Below are positions 17,368 to 23,915 of a stretch of DNA of 49,338 bases, one piece after another. This DNA comes from Pirellula sp. (lineage in GTDB: Bacteria; Planctomycetota; Planctomycetia; Pirellulales; Pirellulaceae), in assembly GCA_021300155.1 (NCBI GenBank), contig JAJTID010000108.1:1-49338 (forward strand), read 5' to 3'. A program made the position numbers and the translations under genes. Position 1 is the stretch's first letter. Every line of letters begins with the position of its first letter. Below the pieces are notes generated by a model. It saw only the letters and a list, made by a program, of their open reading frames with translations, was not told the origin of the DNA and made no database searches.

Positions 17368-17459
17368 TTTGACTTTTGTCGCCTTTGTCTAAGAACAGCG
17401 TTCGATCGACTTTCAGCCCGTATGCGCCTTTCACATAAGACACTATCCGAAGAAACTTC

Positions 17460-18539
17460 ATGATCCAAGAGAACCACGGTCTACTCGTCGTCGTCTCTCA
17501 AGGGCAAAGCCGGAGCCCTGACAAGCGAGCCATCGAAGACGGAGTTGCCGCCGCTGCCGCAGCGTTGCCCAACACCATCGCTTTGATCGTGCCGCATCTT
17601 TACGATTTAGCTAGCGATAGTCAGAGCTTGGAGCGAATTCGACAATGGCGAGGTCCGATCGTCTTGTTGACATGGCTATTCGATCGTGCTGCGATTTGGG
17701 TGATGGACCGGATGGATGTTCGCGGTCGCCCCGGTGATGTGGAGCTTGTGAATCCCGACATTGCCAACGACGATGAGGACGATGAAGAGGCCGAAGACAA
17801 AGTTGATGAAAGGGCTGAGGACCGAGTCGCCAATATTCAACAGCGGCCGGATCGACGCATTTACTCGATCGATTTGCGAGCCAGCAGTTCGATCGATGCG
17901 TTTGAGAATGAGTTTCGACGCATCTTGACCGCAGAAGGTCTATCGGAAGCGAAGCCACGGGAGTTGCTATCGCTCGACAGATTTCTCAATCCCACGAACT
18001 CGACCGCGTTGGCTGCCGACGGTTCTGGGGCACTTGCTCAACCCGCGTCCCATGAATCACCGCTCGGGATTGTACCGCTGCGAATCGAGGAACATCCATC
18101 GCGACGATGGTATCCGGTCATCGATTACAGTCGTTGCACGAATTGCATGGAGTGCATCGACTTCTGTTTGTTTGGCGTGTACGGAGTGGATCGCGGTGAG
18201 ACCATTTTGGTCGAACAACCAGACAATTGCCGCAAAGGCTGCCCTGCGTGTTCGCGAGTATGCCCAGAGAATGCGATCATGTTCCCGCAGCACAAAACGC
18301 CGGCCATCGCCGGTGCTCCCGTCGAAGCGGCCGGTGCTTTCAAGATTGACCTATCCAAATTGTTCGGTGCACCGGAGCGCAATGAAGACGCCGTGGCCGC
18401 CGCAGCTCGAGAGCGAGACGAACAGCTTCTCTTGGCCGGTCGAGCTGCCGTTGGAATGGCTGATTTAGAAAGCAAGAAGAATGCTCCAAAGGATGCATTC
18501 GATTCGTTGATCGATCAACTCGATAACTTAGATTTGTAA
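17460..18539 (+). CDS. Protein with C-terminal 2x[4Fe-4S] ferredoxin domain
   Basis: The protein has 359 residues. The N-terminal part (about 1-90, LLVVVSQGQSRSPDKRAIED ... IALIVPHLYDLA) looks like an alpha/beta domain, perhaps related to CbiX/sirohydrochlorin chelatase-like folds, though I am not sure. A very acidic linker follows (about 100-120). Residues 220-285 hold two cluster motifs: C226-x2-C229-x2-C232-x3-C236 and C257-x3-C261-x2-C264-x3-C268-P. The second has an extra residue in its first gap. Such domains transfer electrons or sense redox state in the cytoplasm. The gene stands alone, so the partner is unknown. No good Shine-Dalgarno is visible before the ATG at 17460; the upstream overlapping frame is not convincing. 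Confidence 0.85.
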   Translation: MIQENHGLLVVVSQGQSRSPDKRAIEDGVAAAAAALPNTIALIVPHLYDLASDSQSLERIRQWRGPIVLLTWLFDRAAIWVMDRMDVRGRPGDVELVNPDIANDDEDDEEAEDKVDERAEDRVANIQQRPDRRIYSIDLRASSSIDAFENEFRRILTAEGLSEAKPRELLSLDRFLNPTNSTALAADGSGALAQPASHESPLGIVPLRIEEHPSRRWYPVIDYSRCTNCMECIDFCLFGVYGVDRGETILVEQPDNCRKGCPACSRVCPENAIMFPQHKTPAIAGAPVEAAGAFKIDLSKLFGAPERNEDAVAAAARERDEQLLLAGRAAVGMADLESKKNAPKDAFDSLIDQLDNLDL

Positions 18540-18608
18540 CGTGGGGCAGTTTTGCAACCTGCTGTCATGACCTGGAACCGTAGGATACTTATCTCAACCA
18601 AAGAACAG

Positions 18609-18652
18609 ACAGGCTGGAAGCTTATCCCACCTGACAGGCTGGAAGCTTATCT
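18609..18652 (+). repeat. 19-bp direct repeat
   Basis: GACAGGCTGGAAGCTTATC occurs at 18609-18627 and again at 18634-18652, six bases apart, between the convergent ferredoxin-like and kinase genes. This resembles dispersed intergenic repeats I recall from planctomycete genomes. Confidence 0.8.
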
Positions 18653-18668
18653 TGCTCGGCGGACTGAT

Positions 18669-21600
18669 TTACTTCACCGCTTCGCCGCCGTTGCGACTGA
18701 TCAGTTTCAATAACTCTTCGGTCGATATCTTTTCAGATCGAACGCGGCCATCCGCCATGAGAAACGTGCTTGGGTGGTCATCAAACCAAACCACTTGGCT
18801 AGGATCCGCGAAGTCATAAGGCTTCGTCCACGGGACCGAATTTGCAGCTTCCACTAGTAACAGCGTTGGGGAAGTACCGTCCGTAAAGGACTGCAGTTGT
18901 TCGCCGCCACCTAAACCCAAGGCGCTATCCATGCTTGCGAAACCAACAAAATTCGTTTCCCCTGGTTTCTGACTTTCGTTGGCAAAGAGACTGCGATACA
19001 CCGCTGGCATCTTGTCTAGCAATGTCAAGTTGTGCTCGCTGTCCCATGGCTCATCGAAATGGTATTGTTGATAGAGTTCGACCTGCTCAATGAATGGCAG
19101 GATGGCGACTCGCCAACTAAAGGGATACGTTTTTTTGTCTTTACGATTCTGTCCGCCTTCTCGCGTGTTGGATGTTCCGGGGAACTTTTTGTAGGCCGAT
19201 TCGAAATTAAGAAATGCAAACCCGAGTAGTTCTAGCTTGTTGTTTAAATCCAGGAGTTTGGCTTCGTGAAATGACTTCGGTTCCTTCGTTTTCTCGGACA
19301 TTTGCAACTCTTGAATCTGAGCCTGAACTTTACCAATCTTACGTTGGGTAATCAAAACAGTCGGGTGTTGGTGACCATAATTTGTCAAATCCTCGCCGAG
19401 CTGACCGGCTAATTCCAGCAGTTGCTGCTTTAGTCCAGTGACAGCAGATACGTTTTCCGTTTGAGCTGCATTGCCTCCCATCAATTCGGTCAGTGTCTTC
19501 TCGATTAGTTCGTGCTCTGTTGGGCCGGCAAGCAAAATCAATGTTTGATTTTGCTCATCTACTGCAAGCTTTACATTGGGATTTCCGTTGAGCAACGAAG
19601 CAACAATGTCGTATGCGATTTTTGGGGCGATCTGCGTAAGTTTGTAGGTTTTGAGAAAAGGCTCCATGGATGAATTCTTGTCTAGGTCAGTCGACACTTC
19701 CGGCACCGGAGCGACCATACCTTCTTGCAACCATAGCCCAAGCTGCCGAGCCTCGCTTCTTTCAAAAATACCTGTGATCGAAACCTGCTGACCAATCTCG
19801 GCATTGATGATGGGAGCCGAACGAACAATTCCGTTGACAACGATTGCAAGCTGATTGCGAATATTTGCTTTGGTTAGCGAGGCAAACAGACTGCCAAGTT
19901 CTGGATCCAAACTCAATTCAATGGACGTTTCACGTTTTTCACCTTTTGTTTTCGCGCTGAGAATATGCCCTCGAATGTTGGGCCATCGAATCGAATGATC
20001 GTTACTCACGAGAACAAATCTCTTGCCTGCGTTCATTTCCTTGAAAGGTGCACTCAGTTTTTCATCTGCGACGGCGTACCACGTTCCATAGGGCGTTCGC
20101 ACAGGGTTGTTCCCTTCGCTGGCACGCAAGAGTCGCGTCGCTTCCTGTATCTGTACCTCGGAAACACTCGGCGCGTGCCCCGTCGATTCGCGATTGACCA
20201 AAATGCCAAATGAAAGGGGAGTGACATCGCTATTGTTGGACGTACTATCAAGTGTGCTACCCGAAACACTGTTGCCTCTCGATTCGGTAGCACCAATGTC
20301 TTTTTTGGGATTGGGAAGACCCTCACGGATCTCGACTTTGCTCCCTTCTGCAAGTTGCAAAGTAGTCTTCGATCCATCTGGATTGGTAATTACCACGATG
20401 ATGGAAAAACACATACCCAGAATCAGACCGAAGAAACCGGCCGCAATCGCTTTCCAAGTCGGTACAGGGCGTTTCATCCAAGATTGCGTTGCAGGCTTTG
20501 CCACTGTGCTTGTGCTTGAGATCGAATGCTTGACTGGCTCTAGCAACAGAGCATCGTGGATCAGTCTTTTTAGATTGTGTTCTTTGCAATGTGGTGCCAA
20601 TGCAACAACGATATCTTGCGGACTTGATGGACGGTTGGATGGTTTCTTGGCAAGCATCGAATCGACGAGTTGAACCAAGCTGCGTGGAGCCGATGGTAAC
20701 AGATCCGCGAGGCTTGGGGGAGACTGCGATACATGCGCCGTCATCTTCGCAAACGTGGTCAAGTGTTGATCGTCGGCAAAAGGAGCGCGACCGGTTAGCA
20801 ACTTGAACAGCGTGCAGCCGAGCGAATAAATATCGGCGCGGATATCGACGGTCTTAGAATCGGCGACTTGCTCTGGCGATATGTAGTCTGCCGATCCCAT
20901 CGCTTGACCAGTACCTGTAAGTTCCGATCGTTCATGGTCACCATACTGAAGTCGGGCTAAGCCGAGGTCTAAGAGTTTGACTTCGCCATCGTTGCTCAAC
21001 ATCACATTCGATGGCTTGACGTCGCGATGCACGAATCCTTGCGAGTTGGTATAGGACAATGCCACGGCAACTTGGCGAGTTATCTCGCATGCATCTGCGA
21101 CACCTAATGCACCGGTCCGCTGAAGCAACTGTCCTAGATCGAGTCCTGAAATGAACTCCGTTACCAGAACCGCGGTGCCGTCGACTTCACGTGCATCGAA
21201 GGCCGTCACAATATTCGGATGGCTTAAACGCCCAATCGCTCGCATTTCGGCTTCGAAGCGTTCGACGGTCCGCGAGTCAGCCAAGCGGTGATTTGCGAGC
21301 ACCTTCAAGGCAACTTCACGGCCGAGCTTGGTATGTCGTGCAAGGAACACTTTTCCCATGCCACCGCTTCCGATGGGGCGTAGGATGTCGTACTCGCCGA
21401 TGGTTTTGGGTAAGCGATCAAACTCGGCTCGATCCTGTCCGTTGTCCGAATTCGCAAGAGCGCCAAGTGCTTTGACAACGGCTAGTTGACATTCGGGCTC
21501 CGCTCGGAAGTTCGCGTACTCGACGGGATCGCGCAAGCTAACGATCAACGAATCGCGTGCATCTTCTACTGTTTCGAGTTCCGATCGACATCGGTCGCAG

Positions 21601-21704
21601 TCGGAGATGTGTTGAAAAAGGGCATCGCTATCATCGTTTGACAACTGGCCAAGCGTAAACGCTTTGAGTTGGTGATTGGTTGGGCATTCAGTCGCGATCT
21701 TCAT
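18669..21704 (-). CDS. Zinc-finger Ser/Thr kinase with SecD-head-like, secretin-N-like and DUF1559-like modules
   Basis: The protein has 1011 residues. An anti-sigma-like zinc finger (C7, H32-x3-C36-x2-C39) opens it. The kinase spans about 105-365: IGSGGMGKV, ATP lysine 134, HRDVKPSNV (226-234), DLG (246-248) in place of DFG, and SPEQVA. A membrane helix lies at about 417-439. Outside the membrane, residues 555-670 resemble the SecD P1 head (LAIVVNGIVRSAPII ... VSITGIFERSEARQLGLWLQ). Residues 686-745 resemble a secretin-N repeat (YKLTQIAPKIAYDIVASLL ... QTLILLAGPTEHE). A helical part follows, and 828-1000 matches DUF1559 (ELLGFAFLNFESAYKKFPG, SWRVAILPFIEQVELYQQYH, FTDGTSPTLLLVEA, FLMADGRV). 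It is divergent from the ECF sigma gene at 21991. Inferred role: a membrane sensor kinase acting on that sigma factor. Confidence 0.9.
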   Translation of the reverse strand: MKIATECPTNHQLKAFTLGQLSNDDSDALFQHISDCDRCRSELETVEDARDSLIVSLRDPVEYANFRAEPECQLAVVKALGALANSDNGQDRAEFDRLPKTIGEYDILRPIGSGGMGKVFLARHTKLGREVALKVLANHRLADSRTVERFEAEMRAIGRLSHPNIVTAFDAREVDGTAVLVTEFISGLDLGQLLQRTGALGVADACEITRQVAVALSYTNSQGFVHRDVKPSNVMLSNDGEVKLLDLGLARLQYGDHERSELTGTGQAMGSADYISPEQVADSKTVDIRADIYSLGCTLFKLLTGRAPFADDQHLTTFAKMTAHVSQSPPSLADLLPSAPRSLVQLVDSMLAKKPSNRPSSPQDIVVALAPHCKEHNLKRLIHDALLLEPVKHSISSTSTVAKPATQSWMKRPVPTWKAIAAGFFGLILGMCFSIIVVITNPDGSKTTLQLAEGSKVEIREGLPNPKKDIGATESRGNSVSGSTLDSTSNNSDVTPLSFGILVNRESTGHAPSVSEVQIQEATRLLRASEGNNPVRTPYGTWYAVADEKLSAPFKEMNAGKRFVLVSNDHSIRWPNIRGHILSAKTKGEKRETSIELSLDPELGSLFASLTKANIRNQLAIVVNGIVRSAPIINAEIGQQVSITGIFERSEARQLGLWLQEGMVAPVPEVSTDLDKNSSMEPFLKTYKLTQIAPKIAYDIVASLLNGNPNVKLAVDEQNQTLILLAGPTEHELIEKTLTELMGGNAAQTENVSAVTGLKQQLLELAGQLGEDLTNYGHQHPTVLITQRKIGKVQAQIQELQMSEKTKEPKSFHEAKLLDLNNKLELLGFAFLNFESAYKKFPGTSNTREGGQNRKDKKTYPFSWRVAILPFIEQVELYQQYHFDEPWDSEHNLTLLDKMPAVYRSLFANESQKPGETNFVGFASMDSALGLGGGEQLQSFTDGTSPTLLLVEAANSVPWTKPYDFADPSQVVWFDDHPSTFLMADGRVRSEKISTEELLKLISRNGGEAVK

Positions 21705-21990
21705 ATTGCTCCCTTTTCTGCATTTTAATGGTTCGATTGTGCCACATCATGATGAACGTAGGAGTCTGACACGATTTTTCTTGCTCCGACGGGGACCGCT
21801 AAACTGAGCCGATGGGCGCTAGCGGGCGCTAGCCCCGGTTTCCGCCAACGCTTCGCGTTCTTTTAAAAACCGGGGCTAGCGCCCGTCGGCTCAGTGCTTT
21901 GACGAAAGAACCGTGATCGTAACCGATCAAAAAATTTCACTTGGAGACGTACAAGAACAACTTGTTGAACTATTGCATTAGAATGAGAGC
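21705..21990. promoter_or_regulatory. Divergent promoter region with large inverted repeat
   Basis: This 286-base gap separates the oppositely oriented starts of the kinase (21704) and the ECF sigma gene (21991), so it must carry both promoters. It contains the inverted repeat at 21803-21895. I cannot assign -35/-10 boxes with confidence. Confidence 0.55.
21803..21895. repeat. Large imperfect inverted repeat
   Basis: The left arm (21803-21841) starts ACTGAGCCGATGGGCGCTAG and ends CCCCGGTTT. The right arm (21865-21895) is AAAACCGGGGCTAG, then CGCCCGTCGGCTCAGT. The arms pair over about 29 bases, except that the left arm carries an extra 10-base CGGGCGCTAG duplication. The 23-base loop is CCGCCAACGCTTCGCGTTC-like. 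This is a mobile palindrome type recalled from planctomycetes, here lying between divergent kinase and sigma genes. Confidence 0.85.
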
Positions 21991-22626
21991 ATGACATTTT
22001 TACCTTCCGAGTCACCTCTGCAACCGTCACCAGTGCAACAGTCCCACGAGCATCCAACTCTATCTTCGCAATTCTTGTCGGGAGTTCGGCGAATGGACCC
22101 CGTTGGTTGGAGCCGATTGGTAACCACATTTGGTCCGATTGTTTACAGTTGGTGCCGGACGTCAGGCGTTCGAGATAGTGACGCACCGGACGTTGTTCAA
22201 GACGTCTTTGCCGCAGTGGCACGTGGCATTGCAAATTTCGAGAAGGAAAAGGAGCAAGGGAGTTTTCGGAGTTGGTTAGCAACGATCACTCGCAATAAGG
22301 TGCGCGACTACTTTCGGATGCAAAGCAAACGACAGAACGGTCAAGGAGGTACGGACGCGATGATCCAACTGCAGATGATTCCACAAGAACTCGACTCCAC
22401 GATTTGCGCAGCGAATGCAACAACGCCGCTGATTCGCGAAGTGCTTCAACAGGTGGAAGCCGAGTTCGAAGTCACCACATGGAAAGCCTTCTGGATGACG
22501 ACGATCGATGGCATGAAAGCCACCGACGTCGCATCACAGCTTGATGTATCGGCAGCAAGCGTTTATCAATCGAAGTCCCGTGTACTTCGTCGGCTGCGCC
22601 AGCGGCTTGCTGAACTTCCACAATGA
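21991..22626 (+). CDS. ECF-family RNA polymerase sigma factor
   Basis: The protein has 211 residues. Region 2 is VGWSRLVTTFGPIVYSWCRT, then DAPDVVQDVFAAVARGIANF, with GSFRSWLATITRNKVRDYFR as the 2.4-like part. Region 4 is ATDVASQLDVSAASVYQSKS followed by RVLRRLRQRL. These are the hallmarks of sigma-70 ECF factors, which guide RNA polymerase to specific promoters. The helix-turn-helix style (VYQSKSRVLRRL) is that of the planctomycete ECF groups paired with Ser/Thr kinases. The kinase encoded divergently has an N-terminal zinc finger of anti-sigma type and is the likely partner. GAGAG lies just before the ATG at 21991. Confidence 0.95.
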   Translation: MTFLPSESPLQPSPVQQSHEHPTLSSQFLSGVRRMDPVGWSRLVTTFGPIVYSWCRTSGVRDSDAPDVVQDVFAAVARGIANFEKEKEQGSFRSWLATITRNKVRDYFRMQSKRQNGQGGTDAMIQLQMIPQELDSTICAANATTPLIREVLQQVEAEFEVTTWKAFWMTTIDGMKATDVASQLDVSAASVYQSKSRVLRRLRQRLAELPQ

Positions 22627-22742
22627 CGCACGAGGCAAATAAAAAACGCCACCTCGACTGTTGTTGGCCAGTGTCGGTAGCGTTTGTAGTTGTTTATGGT
22701 GAACCGTACGCGAAGGTACGACCACGTTGTATTCGAGCAAGT

Positions 22743-22949
22743 TTACGCGGCGCGCCGTGTATTCTTTTTTTGTTCATGGACTGGCGTTACGTCTTTGGCC
22801 GAGACTTCCAGTTCTGTGCGAAGGATTTTAATATGCGGTGGAGCCTCGACTCCAATCCGTACTTTATCGCCGTTTACACGAACAATTGTTAACACGATGT
22901 CGTCGCCCAGGTGCACCCGCTCGGATTCTCGTCTGGACAATATCAACAT
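22743..22949 (-). CDS. csrA: Translational regulator CsrA
   Basis: The 68-residue protein begins MLILSRRESERVHLGDDIVL and continues TIVRVNGDKVRIGVEAPPHI, which is the full CsrA signature. CsrA dimers bind GGA-containing RNA leaders and repress or stabilise mRNAs, including flagellin mRNA in several bacteria. The C-terminal tail (VSAKDVTPVHEQKKNTRRAA) is variable, as usual. The leader contains two GGA triplets close to the start (see the regulatory site). The gene sits alone on the minus strand between the sigma gene and a small conserved gene. A flagellar cluster lies 10 kb away. Confidence 0.95.
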   Translation of the reverse strand: MLILSRRESERVHLGDDIVLTIVRVNGDKVRIGVEAPPHIKILRTELEVSAKDVTPVHEQKKNTRRAA

Positions 22950-23012
22950 AACTGAGATTCCATTCCCCTTATGCTGTTGGGCAATCGAAATTGTCAGTGA
23001 TGGTTGCCCAAC
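22950..23012 (-). promoter_or_regulatory. csrA leader with GGA motifs and hairpin
   Basis: On the minus strand, AAGGGGAATGGAATC precedes the csrA ATG by about 9 bases and holds two GGA triplets (around 22959-22966), the core that CsrA itself recognises. Further up, GTTGGGCAA (22976-22984 on the plus strand) and TTGCCCAAC (23004-23012) can pair as a 9-base hairpin with a 19-base loop. This suggests autoregulation but is not proven. Confidence 0.45.
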
Positions 23013-23044
23013 TCGCCATCACCAAACCCCTAGTCCGCGATTGG

Positions 23045-23380
23045 TCACGCAGCCGCCAAAATCATCTCCTTGACGCAACGTGTTCCCGCTCGCTGACCCG
23101 TGGAATCATAAAATAGCACTCTAGCAGTCGCGATATCGAAGACCGCAGTCAATCGGATGCTACGAGGGCCATGCAAACAATATAAAACTCCGCAGGTGTT
23201 ACCCTGCTTGTGCAATCGACGTTCCGTCAATGGGAACGCTTTCGGTAGTAGTTGATTCTGATGACAAATCACTTCTTCAACGATCTCTCGAATTTGAGCT
23301 AAGTCCGACAATTGAAACCATCCCAACGTTTTAAGTGTGAACAGTAGTAGTGCCGCTACAGACCGACATCCTGAGTGCAA
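23045..23380 (-). CDS. Small conserved planctomycete protein, function unknown
   Basis: The frame codes for up to 111 residues from a TTG at 23380. The conserved-looking core is LSDLAQIREIVEEVICHQNQ, LTERRLHKQGNTCGVLYCLH, and GPRSIRLTAVFDIATARVLF ending in YDSTGQRAGTRC. I recall small planctomycete proteins with this GVLFCL-GPR-VRLTA-FYDSTG pattern but no function for them. The first 20 or so residues (HSGCRSVAALLLFTLKTLGW) may not be translated; an internal TTG just before LSDLAQ is a credible start. No Shine-Dalgarno is clear. It is not obviously linked to its neighbours. Confidence 0.7.
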   Translation of the reverse strand: MHSGCRSVAALLLFTLKTLGWFQLSDLAQIREIVEEVICHQNQLLPKAFPLTERRLHKQGNTCGVLYCLHGPRSIRLTAVFDIATARVLFYDSTGQRAGTRCVKEMILAAA

Positions 23381-23609
23381 CAGGTTGTCAAACCGTATCG
23401 ACTAGGCAAGCATAGCTATCGGATCGTTCCTCTCAACAACTGAGTGCCAGCAGATGTTTCGATCGAGGTTTCTTTCCCCCGCGATTGTACTACGTGCATC
23501 TTAGCGCTAGTCCTCATTCGCTGTACTACAGGCACCCGATTTCGAAATCAGCGAGAATAACTAGATTAATGCTCAAGTTTGACAGCTATTGCTGATGGTT
23601 TGGCTCCTT
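23381..23609. other. Short intergenic region, nothing recognised
   Basis: These 229 bases between two minus-strand genes hold no coding frame, repeat or terminator I can support. Confidence 0.5.
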
Positions 23610-23915
23610 TTATTCAGCGAGTCGTCGATCTGTCTTAATCAAAGTACGACGAAACATGCCGACAGCGATCCCCAAAAGAGCTCCAACGCTTGCCGATGCC
23701 AATACGAGTACGGCCCAAATCCAAATAGCACGAATCGAACGCACATTGGAGATATCTCCAAAAGCCATAATGATTGCAAAAATCGCGAAGATCAAAGGAA
23801 CAAATGCAGCAGATACTGCTCCCAAGCAAGCTGATCGAAGCAAAGAATGTGAGTTCTGGAGAGTGGAAATAGGAGCATGAACAGTTGTGGATTGATAGGG
23901 ATTCGTGTTGTTCAT
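23610..23915 (-). CDS. Small two-helix membrane protein
   Basis: The protein has 101 residues. The start MNNTNPYQSTT is of a kind often seen in small planctomycete membrane proteins. Two hydrophobic helices lie at about 30-52 (LGAVSAAFVPLIFAIFAIIM) and 64-87 (AIWIWAVLVLASASVGALLG). Its ATG overlaps the end of the histidine kinase gene by four bases (23912-23915), so the two are very likely translationally coupled. The function is unknown; the coupling suggests that it supports or modulates the sensor kinase. Confidence 0.78.
   Translation of the reverse strand: MNNTNPYQSTTVHAPISTLQNSHSLLRSACLGAVSAAFVPLIFAIFAIIMAFGDISNVRSIRAIWIWAVLVLASASVGALLGIAVGMFRRTLIKTDRRLAE

Larger units (their letters stand above)
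16633..17459. other. Long intergenic region with repeat cluster and gene fragment
   Basis: About 830 bases without an intact gene. It contains a short sigma-region-4-like fragment on the minus strand (about 17040-17160) and a cluster of palindromic repeats (17271-17367). The rest, 16633-17040, shows nothing I recognise and may be decayed coding sequence. Confidence 0.6.

Noticed and set aside
17131-17463. Plus-strand frame of 110 codons just before the ferredoxin-like gene
   Set aside because: It runs through the palindromic repeat cluster and has no recognisable protein features.
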